Below are positions 41,623 to 50,784 of a DNA stretch of 64,000 bases, in pieces. Below the pieces are notes generated by a model, which was not told the origin of the DNA, ran no database searches, and saw only the letters and a list, made by a program, of their open reading frames with translations. Each line of letters opens with the position of its first letter. Position 1 is the stretch's first letter. The DNA is from Pectobacterium polaris (GTDB lineage: Bacteria > Pseudomonadota > Gammaproteobacteria > Enterobacterales > Enterobacteriaceae), in NCBI RefSeq assembly GCF_002307355.1, contig NZ_CP017481.1, positions 3,658,001 through 3,722,000 on the forward strand, written 5' to 3'. Both the position numbers and the translations under genes were made by a program.

Positions 41623-42435
41623 TTATAGGGGCACAGAGCCCAATTCCCTGAGTAAAAGTGTTTCTGCTTTAAATACACCTTTTTTACCTTCTGTACAGAG
41701 GACATTCTTAAAGTCAGCAGGAATATCCTCCAGTATCAGACATCCCCGTTCATGAAATAAAGAGAACAACCCACGAATGCTCCTGTCATCAGTGATTCCC
41801 TGTTGTTTCAACCAACGAAATATCTCGCCAATTTTTTGTAAATCGATTGGTCTATTTTCTCCGTCACTGCTTTCAATTTTACTGACCAGGTTTTCGAGAT
41901 AGCGCTGCTCAAAAATCAGCGTTAACTCACCCATCTGTTCTGGAGAGAATCGCATTATTTTTCGCCGGGAAGTACATCCTGCCTGAAACGTTGCTCGTAG
42001 GGCCACAAAGCTTTCATACTGCGATGTTCCCTGCCAGTTTGTCTTTATCGCCTCAATAGGGCCGAGAAAAGTATGCTTTTCCCAGTCAGAAAGTACGGAC
42101 AGCAATGGCCAGATATTACGCGGGTCATAAAAACGGAAAAATACAGGTTTTTCTTCATTGGGGATTTGTACATGCAGGTATTTACGTAAATGCTGACGCA
42201 GAGTTTTCATATCAGCTCGGCTTTCAAGCCGTATTCCCCAAGGCGTTTTTCTTTGTTCAAGCCACTGAATAATGGCGTCGTCAACTCGCACTAAGTGCGG
42301 AGCCAATCGCCCAATATCTTCCGGTACTGGCTCCGCGTATAAACTGGCATGGGGTGGGTCTAATTGTTCCAACATCGAAAATAATTCGGGCTCTGCCGCT
42401 GCATCCACTATTGCCCAGTGTGTTATCTCACTCAC
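41623..42435 (-). CDS. DUF4123 protein, T6SS effector adaptor/chaperone
   Basis: About 270 residues. The open frame reaches 42468, but GTG 42435 (VSEITHWAIVDAAAEPELFS) has AAAGGAG at good spacing and fits the family N-terminus. Conserved DUF4123 features are THWAIVDAA, ASLYAEPVPEDIGRLAPHLV and the strand KPVFFRFYDPRNIWPLL. DUF4123 (Tap/TEC-like) adaptors bind a particular effector and mount it on VgrG without being secreted themselves. It sits between vgrG and the candidate effector gene, spacing 9 bases, implying that the cargo is the protein encoded next. Confidence 0.88.
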   Translation of the reverse strand: MSEITHWAIVDAAAEPELFSMLEQLDPPHASLYAEPVPEDIGRLAPHLVRVDDAIIQWLEQRKTPWGIRLESRADMKTLRQHLRKYLHVQIPNEEKPVFFRFYDPRNIWPLLSVLSDWEKHTFLGPIEAIKTNWQGTSQYESFVALRATFQAGCTSRRKIMRFSPEQMGELTLIFEQRYLENLVSKIESSDGENRPIDLQKIGEIFRWLKQQGITDDRSIRGLFSLFHERGCLILEDIPADFKNVLCTEGKKGVFKAETLLLRELGSVPL

Positions 42436-42495
42436 CTTTTTTCTCCTTTGCCGGACAGTGCGCCACAAACATCGTCCCTGCGGCGGCGGCCGCTT

Positions 42496-44394
42496 TCAAT
42501 ATCGCCGGATCGGCGGGAGTGCCACATCACCCGGGCTGCCGCCTGAGTTCAAGTTAATCGCCGGTCCTTTGATGTCCACCCCGCCAGCGTGGATAACGAC
42601 AAAGCTGCTTCCGACCCTGAGTGTTAATTTGCTGCCGCTTTGCAATGTCAGATCGCCGTTGCTGTCCACGCTGAATACGCCGCTAATTTTCTGCGTCAGA
42701 TCGCCCTTAACCTGTGTGCCCCGATCGCCTTCGGTCAGCGATAAATGGTTGCCTGTGGTTTTGTGATCCTGATTGCCTTCCACCGTGACTTTACGATCGT
42801 TGGCGACCACCAGTTCTTCATCATGTCCGATGCTTGTTGTGCGGTTATAGTCCACGCGCTCATCTTTGGAATTAAGCACCCGCACTGCCATATTTTTCTG
42901 GGCGTGAAGGAAGATCTCTTCGTTGTCGGTCGCATCCTCAAAACTGAGTTCGTTAAATCCTTTGCCTTTATGGGTTTTGGAACGAAGCGTGGTACGCGTT
43001 TTGTTAGCGGGCAGCGGGTAGGGCGATGGATTAGTGACGTGGAAGGTTCGCCCGGTGACAATTGGCTGATCCGGATCACCCTCAAGGAAGCTGACGATCA
43101 CTTCATGGCTGATGCGTGGGATCGCGATCATGCCGTACTGGCCGCCCGCCCAGCCCTGACTGACACGCACCCAGCAGGAACTCTGGTCGTTGCTCGCACC
43201 GTAGCGATCCCACGGGAATTGCAGTTTTACCCGACCATACTGGTCGCAGTAGATTTCTTCCCCGGTCGGGCCGACGACGGTGGCGATTTGCGGACCGTCC
43301 ACCATCGGTTTGTACGGCATCGCGGCACGCCATGTCGTCGTGCCTTTCACCACCGCAAAACTGTTGCTCATGGTCGTCGGTTCGCCGCCGCTTTCCTCTT
43401 CCAGCGCCTGTGGCTGTTGCCCGACGTGCGTCACGCTCACCGTCTGCCACACCGCATTCAGCGTTGCATTCGGGTGCTCCGTCAGGGTGAAAGTATTGCC
43501 CGGCATCAGCCCGGCGCAGTTGGATTCCCCTTCGCTCGTTACCGCCCCTGAGCGCAGCGCATCTAGCCGATAACCGCTGAACGCCTTGCCGCTCGGGTCT
43601 TGCTTATAGCGACCCGGATAGTCGTAATGCTGATAGCTTTCGCGCTGGTGCTCCAGCTCGCCGCTCATTTTCTTGTGCGACAGCCCGTAAGCCGGCGTCT
43701 TGAAGCTGTAGTCCTTCAACTCGACTTCGGCCGTACTCACCCGCTCCGCGTAGTGGAAGCGCCGGACATATTCGCCCTCACTCAGCCCCTGCGTCGCCAG
43801 ATTGAAGAACAGCTCGGGGCCTTTGGTCAGTGCGCCCGCATCGTCGGCAAACACCACCCGGTGTTTACCCTCTTCGTATTCGTGGAAGAAATACATGCCC
43901 TCCTCAGCGGCCAGCCGGGCGATAAAGGCTAAATCGCTTTCCCGATACTGCACGCAATATTCGCGCACTGCATGCTCGTTACGCAGCGCAAAGGCGTAGT
44001 CAGTGATGCCCGCCTCTTCCAGCAGCGCCCCGATAATCGCTTCCGGCTTCTGCGCCTGAAAGATACGGGCATTGGTGCGTAATCCCAGTCGCCACAGGGC
44101 TGGACGGACTTCTACCTGATAGCGCGTGCGCCGGAATCCGGTATCCCCCTGCGTGAAGCCACTGACAATCCCGCTGACGCGACGTTTCAGTTCGCCTTCA
44201 TACCAAATCATCAGCTCGCACGGTTGGTCCAGCACCGCGCCGAAGTCAACATCCGGCAACGCGCTCGCCAGACTCAGCGACAGACTGAAAGGCCGGTTCA
44301 GCCCTTCATCCAGCCTGAAATCCACCACCGCGAAAGTGCCTGCTTCCAGGGCACCGACCTTTACGGTGAACTGTAATCCTGTACTGTTTGCCAC
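42496..44394 (-). CDS. vgrG: VgrG, type VI secretion spike protein (TssI)
   Basis: About 632 residues. The open frame reaches 44481, but GTG 44394 ([19 protein letters not shown]) has AAGGAG eight bases upstream. The N-terminal gp27-like part contains [20 protein letters not shown] and [20 protein letters not shown]. The gp5/OB region has [28 protein letters not shown] and [24 protein letters not shown] signatures. The C-terminal needle ends [20 protein letters not shown]. There is no extra C-terminal effector domain, so cargo is probably attached through the DUF4123/PAAR genes. Core T6SS genes are not in the window, so it must use an apparatus encoded elsewhere. Confidence 0.95.
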   Translation of the reverse strand: MANSTGLQFTVKVGALEAGTFAVVDFRLDEGLNRPFSLSLSLASALPDVDFGAVLDQPCELMIWYEGELKRRVSGIVSGFTQGDTGFRRTRYQVEVRPALWRLGLRTNARIFQAQKPEAIIGALLEEAGITDYAFALRNEHAVREYCVQYRESDLAFIARLAAEEGMYFFHEYEEGKHRVVFADDAGALTKGPELFFNLATQGLSEGEYVRRFHYAERVSTAEVELKDYSFKTPAYGLSHKKMSGELEHQRESYQHYDYPGRYKQDPSGKAFSGYRLDALRSGAVTSEGESNCAGLMPGNTFTLTEHPNATLNAVWQTVSVTHVGQQPQALEEESGGEPTTMSNSFAVVKGTTTWRAAMPYKPMVDGPQIATVVGPTGEEIYCDQYGRVKLQFPWDRYGASNDQSSCWVRVSQGWAGGQYGMIAIPRISHEVIVSFLEGDPDQPIVTGRTFHVTNPSPYPLPANKTRTTLRSKTHKGKGFNELSFEDATDNEEIFLHAQKNMAVRVLNSKDERVDYNRTTSIGHDEELVVANDRKVTVEGNQDHKTTGNHLSLTEGDRGTQVKGDLTQKISGVFSVDSNGDLTLQSGSKLTLRVGSSFVVIHAGGVDIKGPAINLNSGGSPGDVALPPIRRY

Positions 44395-44889
44395 CTGCTT
44401 TCTCCTTATTTTTATTCTTGCTCTGCTGCCACGGCTACCGCATGCGCCGATGCGTTCCGCCGCTCCCCTGATGAAAAGCAAAATGCTTAAACTGTGGTCT
44501 GAGTCTGCTCACACCACAGTTCATGTTGATAGAGCATCACATTGATAAAACAAGACGTTATAAAGATGCCCTATTGGCTAAAAACGCTACGCGGGTGAAA
44601 AGCGCAAAACATTTAAGTCGAGCAGAGATTCGGTGTGTTCACGTCGTGGGAAACAAGAAGGTCGGAGGATTGAAGCGGTGGTGTGAAGAGTGATGAAAAC
44701 ATTCCATGTGGCATCCTTGACGCTATTCCTTTTAAGAAAGTACGCGTAAAGGATAACAAGATGTTCATAGCGCTAATCGCGCAAAAAAAGGACTAAAACC
44801 GAGCAAACCAATTGATTTGAATTGAAATAATCACATTAAAACCAATAACAAGGAGCAGTGCTTCCGCCCTGCTCCCGATGGTTTTTCGT
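44395..44889. other. Intergenic region between vgrG and hrpN
   Basis: About 495 bases. It must carry the vgrG module promoter (none recognised; no hrp box was found) and the 3' hairpin of hrpN. The middle (44530-44760) is AT-rich and shows no convincing open frame. Confidence 0.5.
44846..44880 (-). terminator. Hairpin downstream of hrpN
   Basis: GGAGCAG and CTGCTCC pair across a 10-base loop; on the minus strand the stem is followed by TTGTTATT. It is a moderately convincing terminator for hrpN, starting about 15 bases after the stop. Confidence 0.65.
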
Positions 44890-45975
44890 TTAATCAGCGA
44901 GCTTCTTCAACCCCATATTGACGATACGGTCGCCGATCATCGCTGCATCAATGCCCAGAGACACGCCGCCGTTGCCGCGAGCGTGCAGGTTGGTATTGCC
45001 GGTATCGCCCGCTACCGCGCTCTTAATCATGCCGACCGCCTTCATGAATTTATCCATGCTGTCTTTGGTCATGCCGTCGTCATCCGGCTTGCTCAGCGCT
45101 TTCGCCCAGGATTTGTCATCCTGCTTCGCCGTCTGCCAGTTGTCTTTCTGGTATTCCGGTTTACCGAAGACTTCAGGATATTGATCCATAAACTGACCAA
45201 TCTCTTTCGCCATCTTACGGTCTTCTTTATCGACGAAGTAACGCGTTGGGCTGTCATTGTGCGTGCTGATGTTGTTCAGTTCCTGCAAGCCGGCTTTTTG
45301 CCCAACGCTCATCCCCAGTGTACTACCCAGTTGATTGAACGCACCCGCACCGCTCAGGCCTTGCAGACCGTTATTGCCCAGTTGCAGCGGTGACGTTTGC
45401 CCTTTCGTCTGGCTCAGGCCGTTGCCCAGAATGGCGGACAGCGCATCGTTAACGCCTTGGGTATAGGCAGAAATTTCTGGCGACGACGGCTGTTTGTTGC
45501 CGAAAAGTCCACCCTGTTGCTGTTGCGACATGCCGCCACCCAGCAGATCTTCTAATGCGCTAAACAGCAAGCTACCCATCATGGCCGATGGATTCATGGC
45601 ATTCATGCCTGCACCCAACGCCCCGCCTAATCCACCACCGAGCGCACTGCCCAGTCCGCTGCCAAGGCTACTGCCAAGACCGCCACCTAAACCGCCACCC
45701 AGCCCAGCGCCCAGTAAACCGCCGCCGAGTCCACCTAGGCTGCTACCCAAACCACTAAGCCCACCGCTCATGCCGCCGCCCATCATGCTGCCCATGAACA
45801 TCATGGTTGTCATGATATCGGACAGCTGTTCTGCGATGTTGCTACGCTGGCCACCAAACGCTGACTGCGATGGCGAACCGCCATTCTGTGAAGACTGAGA
45901 TTGAAATAAACCGCCGTTACCGCCCGCTTTGATCGTGATTTGCAGAGAGGCTCCGCCACCAAGAGAATTAAGCAT
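44890..45975 (-). CDS. hrpN: HrpN harpin
   Basis: A 361-residue harpin secreted by the Hrp type III system. It is glycine-rich, lacks cysteine, and has long [17 protein letters not shown] tracts in the first half. The N-terminus [19 protein letters not shown] and the C-terminal [32 protein letters not shown] are characteristic of enterobacterial HrpN. Harpins act in the apoplast and at the plant plasma membrane, aid effector translocation and elicit the hypersensitive response. It is transcribed alone from its own hrp box. The vgrG module separates it from hrpW and dspE. Confidence 0.96.
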   Translation of the reverse strand: MLNSLGGGASLQITIKAGGNGGLFQSQSSQNGGSPSQSAFGGQRSNIAEQLSDIMTTMMFMGSMMGGGMSGGLSGLGSSLGGLGGGLLGAGLGGGLGGGLGSSLGSGLGSALGGGLGGALGAGMNAMNPSAMMGSLLFSALEDLLGGGMSQQQQGGLFGNKQPSSPEISAYTQGVNDALSAILGNGLSQTKGQTSPLQLGNNGLQGLSGAGAFNQLGSTLGMSVGQKAGLQELNNISTHNDSPTRYFVDKEDRKMAKEIGQFMDQYPEVFGKPEYQKDNWQTAKQDDKSWAKALSKPDDDGMTKDSMDKFMKAVGMIKSAVAGDTGNTNLHARGNGGVSLGIDAAMIGDRIVNMGLKKLAD

Positions 45976-46055
45976 AATGTTTCCTCAATGAGTAAATGGG
46001 TTATGAAAGCGCCAATGATGTGCGGTCAGCCCGCGTGATTGTGACACTCCCCCAT

Positions 46056-46083
46056 TAAGTGATTTCCTTGCTTACTCAGTTCC
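46056..46083 (-). promoter_or_regulatory. hrp box (HrpL promoter) of hrpN
   Basis: On the minus strand: GGAACT, 15 bases, TCACTTA. Two deviations from GGAACC/CCACNNA, but the spacing is exact and it lies 80 bases upstream of the hrpN ATG. Confidence 0.85.
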
Positions 46084-46119
46084 CGTCTTATGCACGAAAA
46101 CGCATGACTTTTTCACGTT

Positions 46120-46467
46120 TCAGCGCGGCGGCAGACCGGCCAAACACCACAGTTCGTCGATTGCCGCTGCCGAGTCAGTCAATGTGGATAACGCGCGATG
46201 TAACCGCAGATGTTGCTGTTCATCCAGGCTCAGGCCGCAGGCAAACAGCGCATCGGCCTCCAGAAAGCGGCGTTGTAAAATTTGTCGCAGCATACTGGGG
46301 TAATGTCGTGCAGGCGCCAACGTTAAGGTGAGTATGGCCTTCTGCGCCGACACCGCAGTCAACCACAGCGTGACGCCCGGCTGTACCGGCCAACATGCCG
46401 TCGTCGCGGTCTCCAGCGCTGTGAGAAAGTCATGCTGATTGTCGAATACTGCCGCTGGCTCACTCAT
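46120..46467 (-). CDS. hrpV: HrpV, regulator of the Hrp system
   Basis: A 115-residue cytoplasmic protein ending the hrpA-led operon. Recognised by position after hrcC-hrpT and by sequence (LARHYPSML-type helix, RRFLEADALFACGLSLDEQQ, ELWCLAGLPPR). In Pseudomonas syringae HrpV binds and restrains the enhancer-binding activator HrpS and is itself relieved by HrpG, both of which are also encoded here. Whether that circuit works the same way in this organism cannot be seen from sequence. It overlaps hrpT by 8 bases. Confidence 0.88.
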   Translation of the reverse strand: MSEPAAVFDNQHDFLTALETATTACWPVQPGVTLWLTAVSAQKAILTLTLAPARHYPSMLRQILQRRFLEADALFACGLSLDEQQHLRLHRALSTLTDSAAAIDELWCLAGLPPR

Positions 46468-46651
46468 CCACGCTGACTCTGCTGTAATCAGCCGGACTGC
46501 TGCGCAAATCGGGCTGCCACCAGATGATGAGCTGCCGCGTTTCCGGCTGCGGACGACAGGTCACCGAGGCGCAGTTGGCGATCTGCCGCGGGGAAGTGCA
46601 GGCGCTCAGCAGGAGTGCGATCAGCGCGACGGACAGTGCTTTATGATTCAT
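46460..46651 (-). CDS. hrpT: HrpT, outer-membrane lipoprotein of the T3SS
   Basis: A 63-residue precursor with a lipoprotein signal: MNHKALSVALIALLLSAC, lipobox LSAC with Cys18. The mature part has SPRQIANCASVTCRPQPE and a terminal WWQPDLRSSPADYSRVSVDE. HrpT-type lipoproteins work with the secretin HrcC at the outer membrane, like YscW-type pilotins in other systems. It lies between hrcC and hrpV in the conserved operon order. Confidence 0.9.
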   Translation of the reverse strand: MNHKALSVALIALLLSACTSPRQIANCASVTCRPQPETRQLIIWWQPDLRSSPADYSRVSVDE

Positions 46652-46719
46652 GACCCTTTCCTGTTTTAGTTGAAATCGCTACTGAGATGTCAGCAGGTTA
46701 CGTCGGGCGGGCTGGGACG

Positions 46720-48747
46720 TTAGCGCGGGCTGCAATGCAAGGAACACTTCGCTGGATTCCCCGGTGCCAGCGTCGTTTTCGGCCACACCGCCACCGCTAA
46801 CGTGCGGCTACTGGCACAGGCGGCTTCATCAAAACGCTGCGGCTGTGTGCCGCTGTTACGCACGACACCGACGCTCAGGCGCACCTGACCGTTGCCGTAC
46901 CACTGATAGCGCGAACTGTCGTAGATCAGGCCCGACTGCGAGCGGCATACCTCTCCCAATCGCGTACCTTTGCTATCGGCCTGAAATCCGGCGGGAAGCT
47001 GACGGCTGGCGAGATCGCGAAACGCGCCTTCAATCAGGCTGTAGAGATCCGTTTTACCGTTGCGTTGCGAGACGCGGTTCATGGCACCGTTCAACTGCTG
47101 ACGATTGGCGGAGGAAACATAGCGTGTGGGATCGGTTTGATCGCCGACCAGATGCGGCGTCAGGATAAACAGGCGCTCACGGCGCGAGACTTCATGACGC
47201 GTCGAGGTAAACAGCTGCCCCAGCAGCGGGATATCCCCGAGGATCGGAATGCGGCGATTGCGGTCACCGCTCTCTTCAACGTGAAAACCGCCCAGCACCA
47301 GCGCACGGTTTTCACCAATCAGCGCCTGCGTGCTGACGGTGCCGCGTTTCACGCCGGAGGCCTCACCTTCGCGCCCCGTTTCCACCTGACCATCTTCGAT
47401 ATCGATAACCAGTTGGATGCTGCGCTGCGCCCCTTCGCCGATCACACGCGGCGTCACCTGCAGGCTGGTGCCCGCCGTTACAGGCTGAATGTCCGCAACG
47501 CGTTCGCCCGTCGCCGTGATGAACGCCGTCCGGCTGAAATCAACAATCGCAGGCTGATTTTCCAGCGTCAGTACGGAAGGATTGGCGACGATGGAGGCCG
47601 TTCCTTCCCCCTCCAGCGCCTGAATGTCGGCGAAGAAGCGTTTGAAATCACTGACAAACAGGGTGCTCCGCCCCATCATCATGGTGCTGCCTGCGCTCAC
47701 ATTGCCAAGCTGCGCCTGCCAGTTCGCTTCCAGCCGCGACATAGCGGTTCGGTCCACATCCAGAATAATGGCATCAATGTTGACCAGATTTTGTGGCACG
47801 TCGATATGCTCGACGAGCTGCTGATACTCCGCCCGGCGCTTTTCATCATCCCGAATCAGCAGCGCGTTATTACGCACATCGGCGGAAATCTTGCCGCTTA
47901 GCGTCACGCGGCCTGATGCCTCACCGCTGCGCCCTGGATTATTACGGGTTGCCAGCCGGGTCATCAGCGAACGCGTACTGTCCCGCATCGCTTCCATGCC
48001 GTTATCCGGCTGCACGGGCATCGGGCCGGATGCGCCTGCCGGTGCCGCACGCTGACCATCCATCAACTCATTGAGAATGGTCGCGACGCCGGGAATCGTG
48101 ACTTTTTGATCGCGATATTGCAGCGTTCGGTCGGATACCGAGGCATAGCGCAACGGAAAAATCATCACCTTGCGCCGTTCGTCCTGCTTTTCCCGCTGCT
48201 GGCTGAAATTACGAATCAGATCGATATACGCCTGCGGGCCGGTGACCAGCACCACGCCCTCTTCCGGCAGTTCACCCCAGCCGAAGCGCGCATCGAGCAG
48301 CCCAATACCGCTGAGTGCCTGTTTAATGTCGGGGGCGGCATCGGGGGAGATTTCCAGACGCACCGACGCCTGTTCGTCCTGCGGGCTGACATACAGCGCA
48401 TTGTTATACACGAACCACTGAAAGCGGTGCTCCAGCGCCAGCCTGTCAAGGAAGAGCGTGGGGTTATCCGCCCGAATTTTCGCCGTAACCTCATTGTCCG
48501 CAATATTGCCCAGCACCAAATCCACACCGTGGCTGTTGGCAAAATCCGTCAGAATCGCAGACAGCGGCGTTTGCTCGGCAGAATAGGCATACGCGCCCTT
48601 GTTCCAGTCGGCTGGCGTGGCGGCGTGCGCCAGCGAAATCACCCCATTCACCGGGATAATCCCCATCAGCACCACTGCCCAGCAAAACCAGCGATAGATC
48701 GCCAGCAGCGTGCTATACGATCGATGACGTATCAATCCCTTACGCAT
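46720..48747 (-). CDS. hrcC: HrcC, type III secretion outer-membrane secretin (SctC)
   Basis: A 675-residue secretin. N-terminal basic segment and signal anchor (WFCWAVVLMGIIPVNGVISL, cleavage near AHAA), N-domains (YSAEQTPLSAILTDFANSHG), then secretin domain with AIILDVDRTAMSRLEANWQA, VLTLENQPAIVDF, the VTAGTSLQVTPRV strand and RRIPILGDIPLLGQLFTS, the family signature. Twelve to fifteen subunits form the outer-membrane ring through which the pilus passes. AAGGAGAACGAC precedes ATG 48747, which overlaps hrpG by 8 bases. Length matches the family. Confidence 0.96.
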   Translation of the reverse strand: MRKGLIRHRSYSTLLAIYRWFCWAVVLMGIIPVNGVISLAHAATPADWNKGAYAYSAEQTPLSAILTDFANSHGVDLVLGNIADNEVTAKIRADNPTLFLDRLALEHRFQWFVYNNALYVSPQDEQASVRLEISPDAAPDIKQALSGIGLLDARFGWGELPEEGVVLVTGPQAYIDLIRNFSQQREKQDERRKVMIFPLRYASVSDRTLQYRDQKVTIPGVATILNELMDGQRAAPAGASGPMPVQPDNGMEAMRDSTRSLMTRLATRNNPGRSGEASGRVTLSGKISADVRNNALLIRDDEKRRAEYQQLVEHIDVPQNLVNIDAIILDVDRTAMSRLEANWQAQLGNVSAGSTMMMGRSTLFVSDFKRFFADIQALEGEGTASIVANPSVLTLENQPAIVDFSRTAFITATGERVADIQPVTAGTSLQVTPRVIGEGAQRSIQLVIDIEDGQVETGREGEASGVKRGTVSTQALIGENRALVLGGFHVEESGDRNRRIPILGDIPLLGQLFTSTRHEVSRRERLFILTPHLVGDQTDPTRYVSSANRQQLNGAMNRVSQRNGKTDLYSLIEGAFRDLASRQLPAGFQADSKGTRLGEVCRSQSGLIYDSSRYQWYGNGQVRLSVGVVRNSGTQPQRFDEAACASSRTLAVAVWPKTTLAPGNPAKCSLHCSPR

Positions 48748-49174
48748 GTCGTTCTCCTTGCAAAAAAGCCAGCGTGTTCAGATTCAGTGGAGCGGAAACG
48801 GGCGTTTTCGCCCGCGGCATGAGCAGGCTCAGCCAGACGTCCCGTTGGTTAAGTAAGGTTTCCAGGCTGCGACACAGTTGCATGACGTCATCGGCATCAG
48901 GCCGCATCCATAGCCAGAGCTGTTCATCCTGCGGAGAGAGCGACAGGATGGCGGTATCATCCTGAAACTGGGCGTGGGCGGCATCGGCTAGCTGTAATGC
49001 GCGCGCCAACATCGGTTCATCCGGCAACACACGCAGCGGAATGGCCGCACTGCACGCCACGCCCGACGACTGCCGCACAAGCGCCACCGCCCCGCCATCG
49101 ATGTCCAACTTCAGCGCCGACGTTCCGCCGTTTAGCCAACGCTCCAACATCGCGGCCAACTCAGTTGAAGTCAT
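48740..49174 (-). CDS. hrpG: HrpG, type III accessory/chaperone protein
   Basis: A 144-residue cytoplasmic protein between hrpF and hrcC, overlapping both (14 and 8 bases). It has the TsaA/CesT-like alternation of helices and strands: LAAMLERWLNGGTSALKLDI, ACSAAIPLRVLPDEPML, QDDTAILSLSPQDEQLWLWM. In P. syringae HrpG acts as a chaperone-like partner of HrpV and thus affects HrpS. Identification rests mainly on operon position and length. Confidence 0.88.
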   Translation of the reverse strand: MTSTELAAMLERWLNGGTSALKLDIDGGAVALVRQSSGVACSAAIPLRVLPDEPMLARALQLADAAHAQFQDDTAILSLSPQDEQLWLWMRPDADDVMQLCRSLETLLNQRDVWLSLLMPRAKTPVSAPLNLNTLAFLQGERHA

Positions 49175-49385
49175 TGATGATGGCCTTTGCCAAGCCGTGT
49201 TTCACGCTCAGCAACTGCCCGACCGCCCAACTGGCATTGGAATAGTCCATGCTGGCTTCAAAAAAGGCATAACTGTCGGCCTGACTGGCTCCACCTTCTG
49301 CAACGTTCAGCGCAATATCATCCAGCTGTTGCTGCGAATCGACCAGATGCGCGTCAAGGCGACGCTGAATGGGGTTAAGGGACAT
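49161..49385 (-). CDS. hrpF: HrpF, small T3SS protein
   Basis: A 74-residue helical protein: LNPIQRRLDAHLVDSQQQLD, DIALNVAEGGASQADSYAFF, AVGQLLSVKHGLAKAIINDF. In group I systems HrpF, with HrpG, resembles the YscE/YscG pair and helps stabilise the pilin HrpA before export. A GGAGAGCGTGCT ribosome site precedes ATG 49385. It overlaps hrpG, indicating translational coupling. Confidence 0.88.
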   Translation of the reverse strand: MSLNPIQRRLDAHLVDSQQQLDDIALNVAEGGASQADSYAFFEASMDYSNASWAVGQLLSVKHGLAKAIINDFN

Positions 49386-49435
49386 AGCACGCTCTCCTCA
49401 TAGGGTATTTTCCTCACAACACGGTTTGGGTCGTT

Positions 49436-49473
49436 GACGAGAACTTTTGGTCGTAAACCTAAACGTTCTCGTC
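49436..49473. other. Intra-operon inverted repeat between hrpE and hrpF
   Basis: GACGAGAAC and GTTCTCGTC form a perfect 9-bp stem around a 20-base spacer in the 147-base gap between hrpE and hrpF, the longest gap inside this otherwise tightly packed operon. No T tract follows. It may be a protein-binding site, an mRNA processing or stabilising hairpin. Confidence 0.5.
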
Positions 49474-49532
49474 ATTGACTCAATAGTGAGTGGTTAACCC
49501 CAGCGTGCAGTTCCCAGTGGCAGGTGATGATT

Positions 49533-50132
49533 TTATATTGCGGCGGGATACTCAAGAGGAAGGAGCTGCGCCGTCGCCTGCCGCCAGCTCAGCGACATCA
49601 CGCCATGTGCGGTAATCAGCTTCATGGCATCGCTATCCAGCGCGTCATCGCTGGCGAGACGCCACTCAAGATGTGTATGTTCATCCAGCCAGTGTTGTAC
49701 ATCAGCAAGCTGGGCGGGATGGCAATACAGCGTTCCCCGACTTTCTCCCTGCTGTTGCTTCAGCAACTGCCGCAGTAAAGCGTGATGGCGCGACGGTGCG
49801 GGCATTTTATCCAGCAAATGCGCCAGCGCATCGCGCAGCAGCTGTCCGGCTTGCGTAATCATGATCTTTTCCAGATCCATTCGGTCTTGTCGAACGCCCT
49901 GTAATAGCGCGTTTGCCTGCTGCCAGAATTCCGCTTCTGCCTGTTCGACCGCCTGCTCACCTAGCGTTCGGGCACGTTCGTGCGCCTGCGCCACAATCGT
50001 GTCGGCCTGCGCATTGGCCTCTTCCCAGAGTGTCCGACTACGACGGTGCGCCGCGACGCGCTCCGCCGGAATAATCACCGTTTCATCCCGACTACCGCCG
50101 GGTAATGTCGCAAACGTCTTCGTCGTCAGCAT
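49533..50132 (-). CDS. hrpE: HrpE, T3SS ATPase-associated stator (SctL/HrcL type)
   Basis: About 199 residues. The frame extends to 50153, but ATG 50132 (MLTTKTFATLPGGSRDETVI) has AAAGGACG upstream. The long N-terminal coiled coil (RRSRTLWEEANAQADTIVAQ, AHERARTLGEQAVEQAEAEF) followed by a globular C-terminal domain resembles SctL/FliH proteins, which bind the ATPase HrcN and link it to the cytoplasmic sorting platform. It follows hrpD by 34 bases in the standard order. Confidence 0.92.
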   Translation of the reverse strand: MLTTKTFATLPGGSRDETVIIPAERVAAHRRSRTLWEEANAQADTIVAQAHERARTLGEQAVEQAEAEFWQQANALLQGVRQDRMDLEKIMITQAGQLLRDALAHLLDKMPAPSRHHALLRQLLKQQQGESRGTLYCHPAQLADVQHWLDEHTHLEWRLASDDALDSDAMKLITAHGVMSLSWRQATAQLLPLEYPAAI

Positions 50133-50166
50133 GCTTCGTCCTTTACTGTGCAAGATGAAATCGATT

Positions 50167-50784
50167 TTAGGTGGGGGTCGATGCCTTCCAAATCAGGGCA
50201 TCGCACAACGCATTCAGCCGGGCGGCGGGCAATGACATCGTCGGGGCATGGCAAGCACAGGACCCATCGCGAGGAAAAAGCAGCCGCAGACGCGGCCAGC
50301 ACGTTTCACCATAGCGAATGCGCAGCAGCGTCAGCGCATCCTGATAGCTCGCGGCAGGTGACGCCGACGATAAGGAAGAAAAGGTGACCGCTGACGGTAG
50401 CCATAAACCCGGCCGCAGCGCCTTTGCCAGCCGCTCGCACCATATACCTTCCGCGTCCGAGCGATCCGGACTGCGTACGGGCTGACACACCCGTGCCATC
50501 AGGCGCAATACCGTTTCGCGCTGCGCCGTATCCAGCGCTCCCATTTGCATCAGTGAAGCAAGCGGATCCGGCGGCAGCACCGACGGCAGAGAAAAGTGAC
50601 GATGAAGCTGTACGGCATTCACATGCAGCCAATCGCGACGCAACGGCGCATCGGGTAATGTCACCTTCCCGTTCCACCAACTGGGATCGGCCTGTAACAG
50701 GCAGTCCTCTGCCCACCAGATCAGCCAGGCAAGCGGGGTGAGATCGCCCGACTCATGCCGCTGGCTTTGCGCTTGTGTGGTCAT
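50167..50784 (-). CDS. hrpD: HrpD, sorting-platform protein (SctK type)
   Basis: About 205 residues. A longer open frame to 50895 exists, but the ATG at 50784 overlaps the hrcJ stop as ATGA, the usual coupling, and gives the expected HrpD length. The sequence is Trp-rich near the N-terminus (LAWLIWWAEDCLLQADPSWW) and has a SctK-like C-terminus (LRIRYGETCWPRLRLLFPRD, LCDALIWKA). SctK proteins form part of the cytoplasmic sorting platform. It lies between hrcJ and hrpE. Confidence 0.9.
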   Translation of the reverse strand: MTTQAQSQRHESGDLTPLAWLIWWAEDCLLQADPSWWNGKVTLPDAPLRRDWLHVNAVQLHRHFSLPSVLPPDPLASLMQMGALDTAQRETVLRLMARVCQPVRSPDRSDAEGIWCERLAKALRPGLWLPSAVTFSSLSSASPAASYQDALTLLRIRYGETCWPRLRLLFPRDGSCACHAPTMSLPAARLNALCDALIWKASTPT

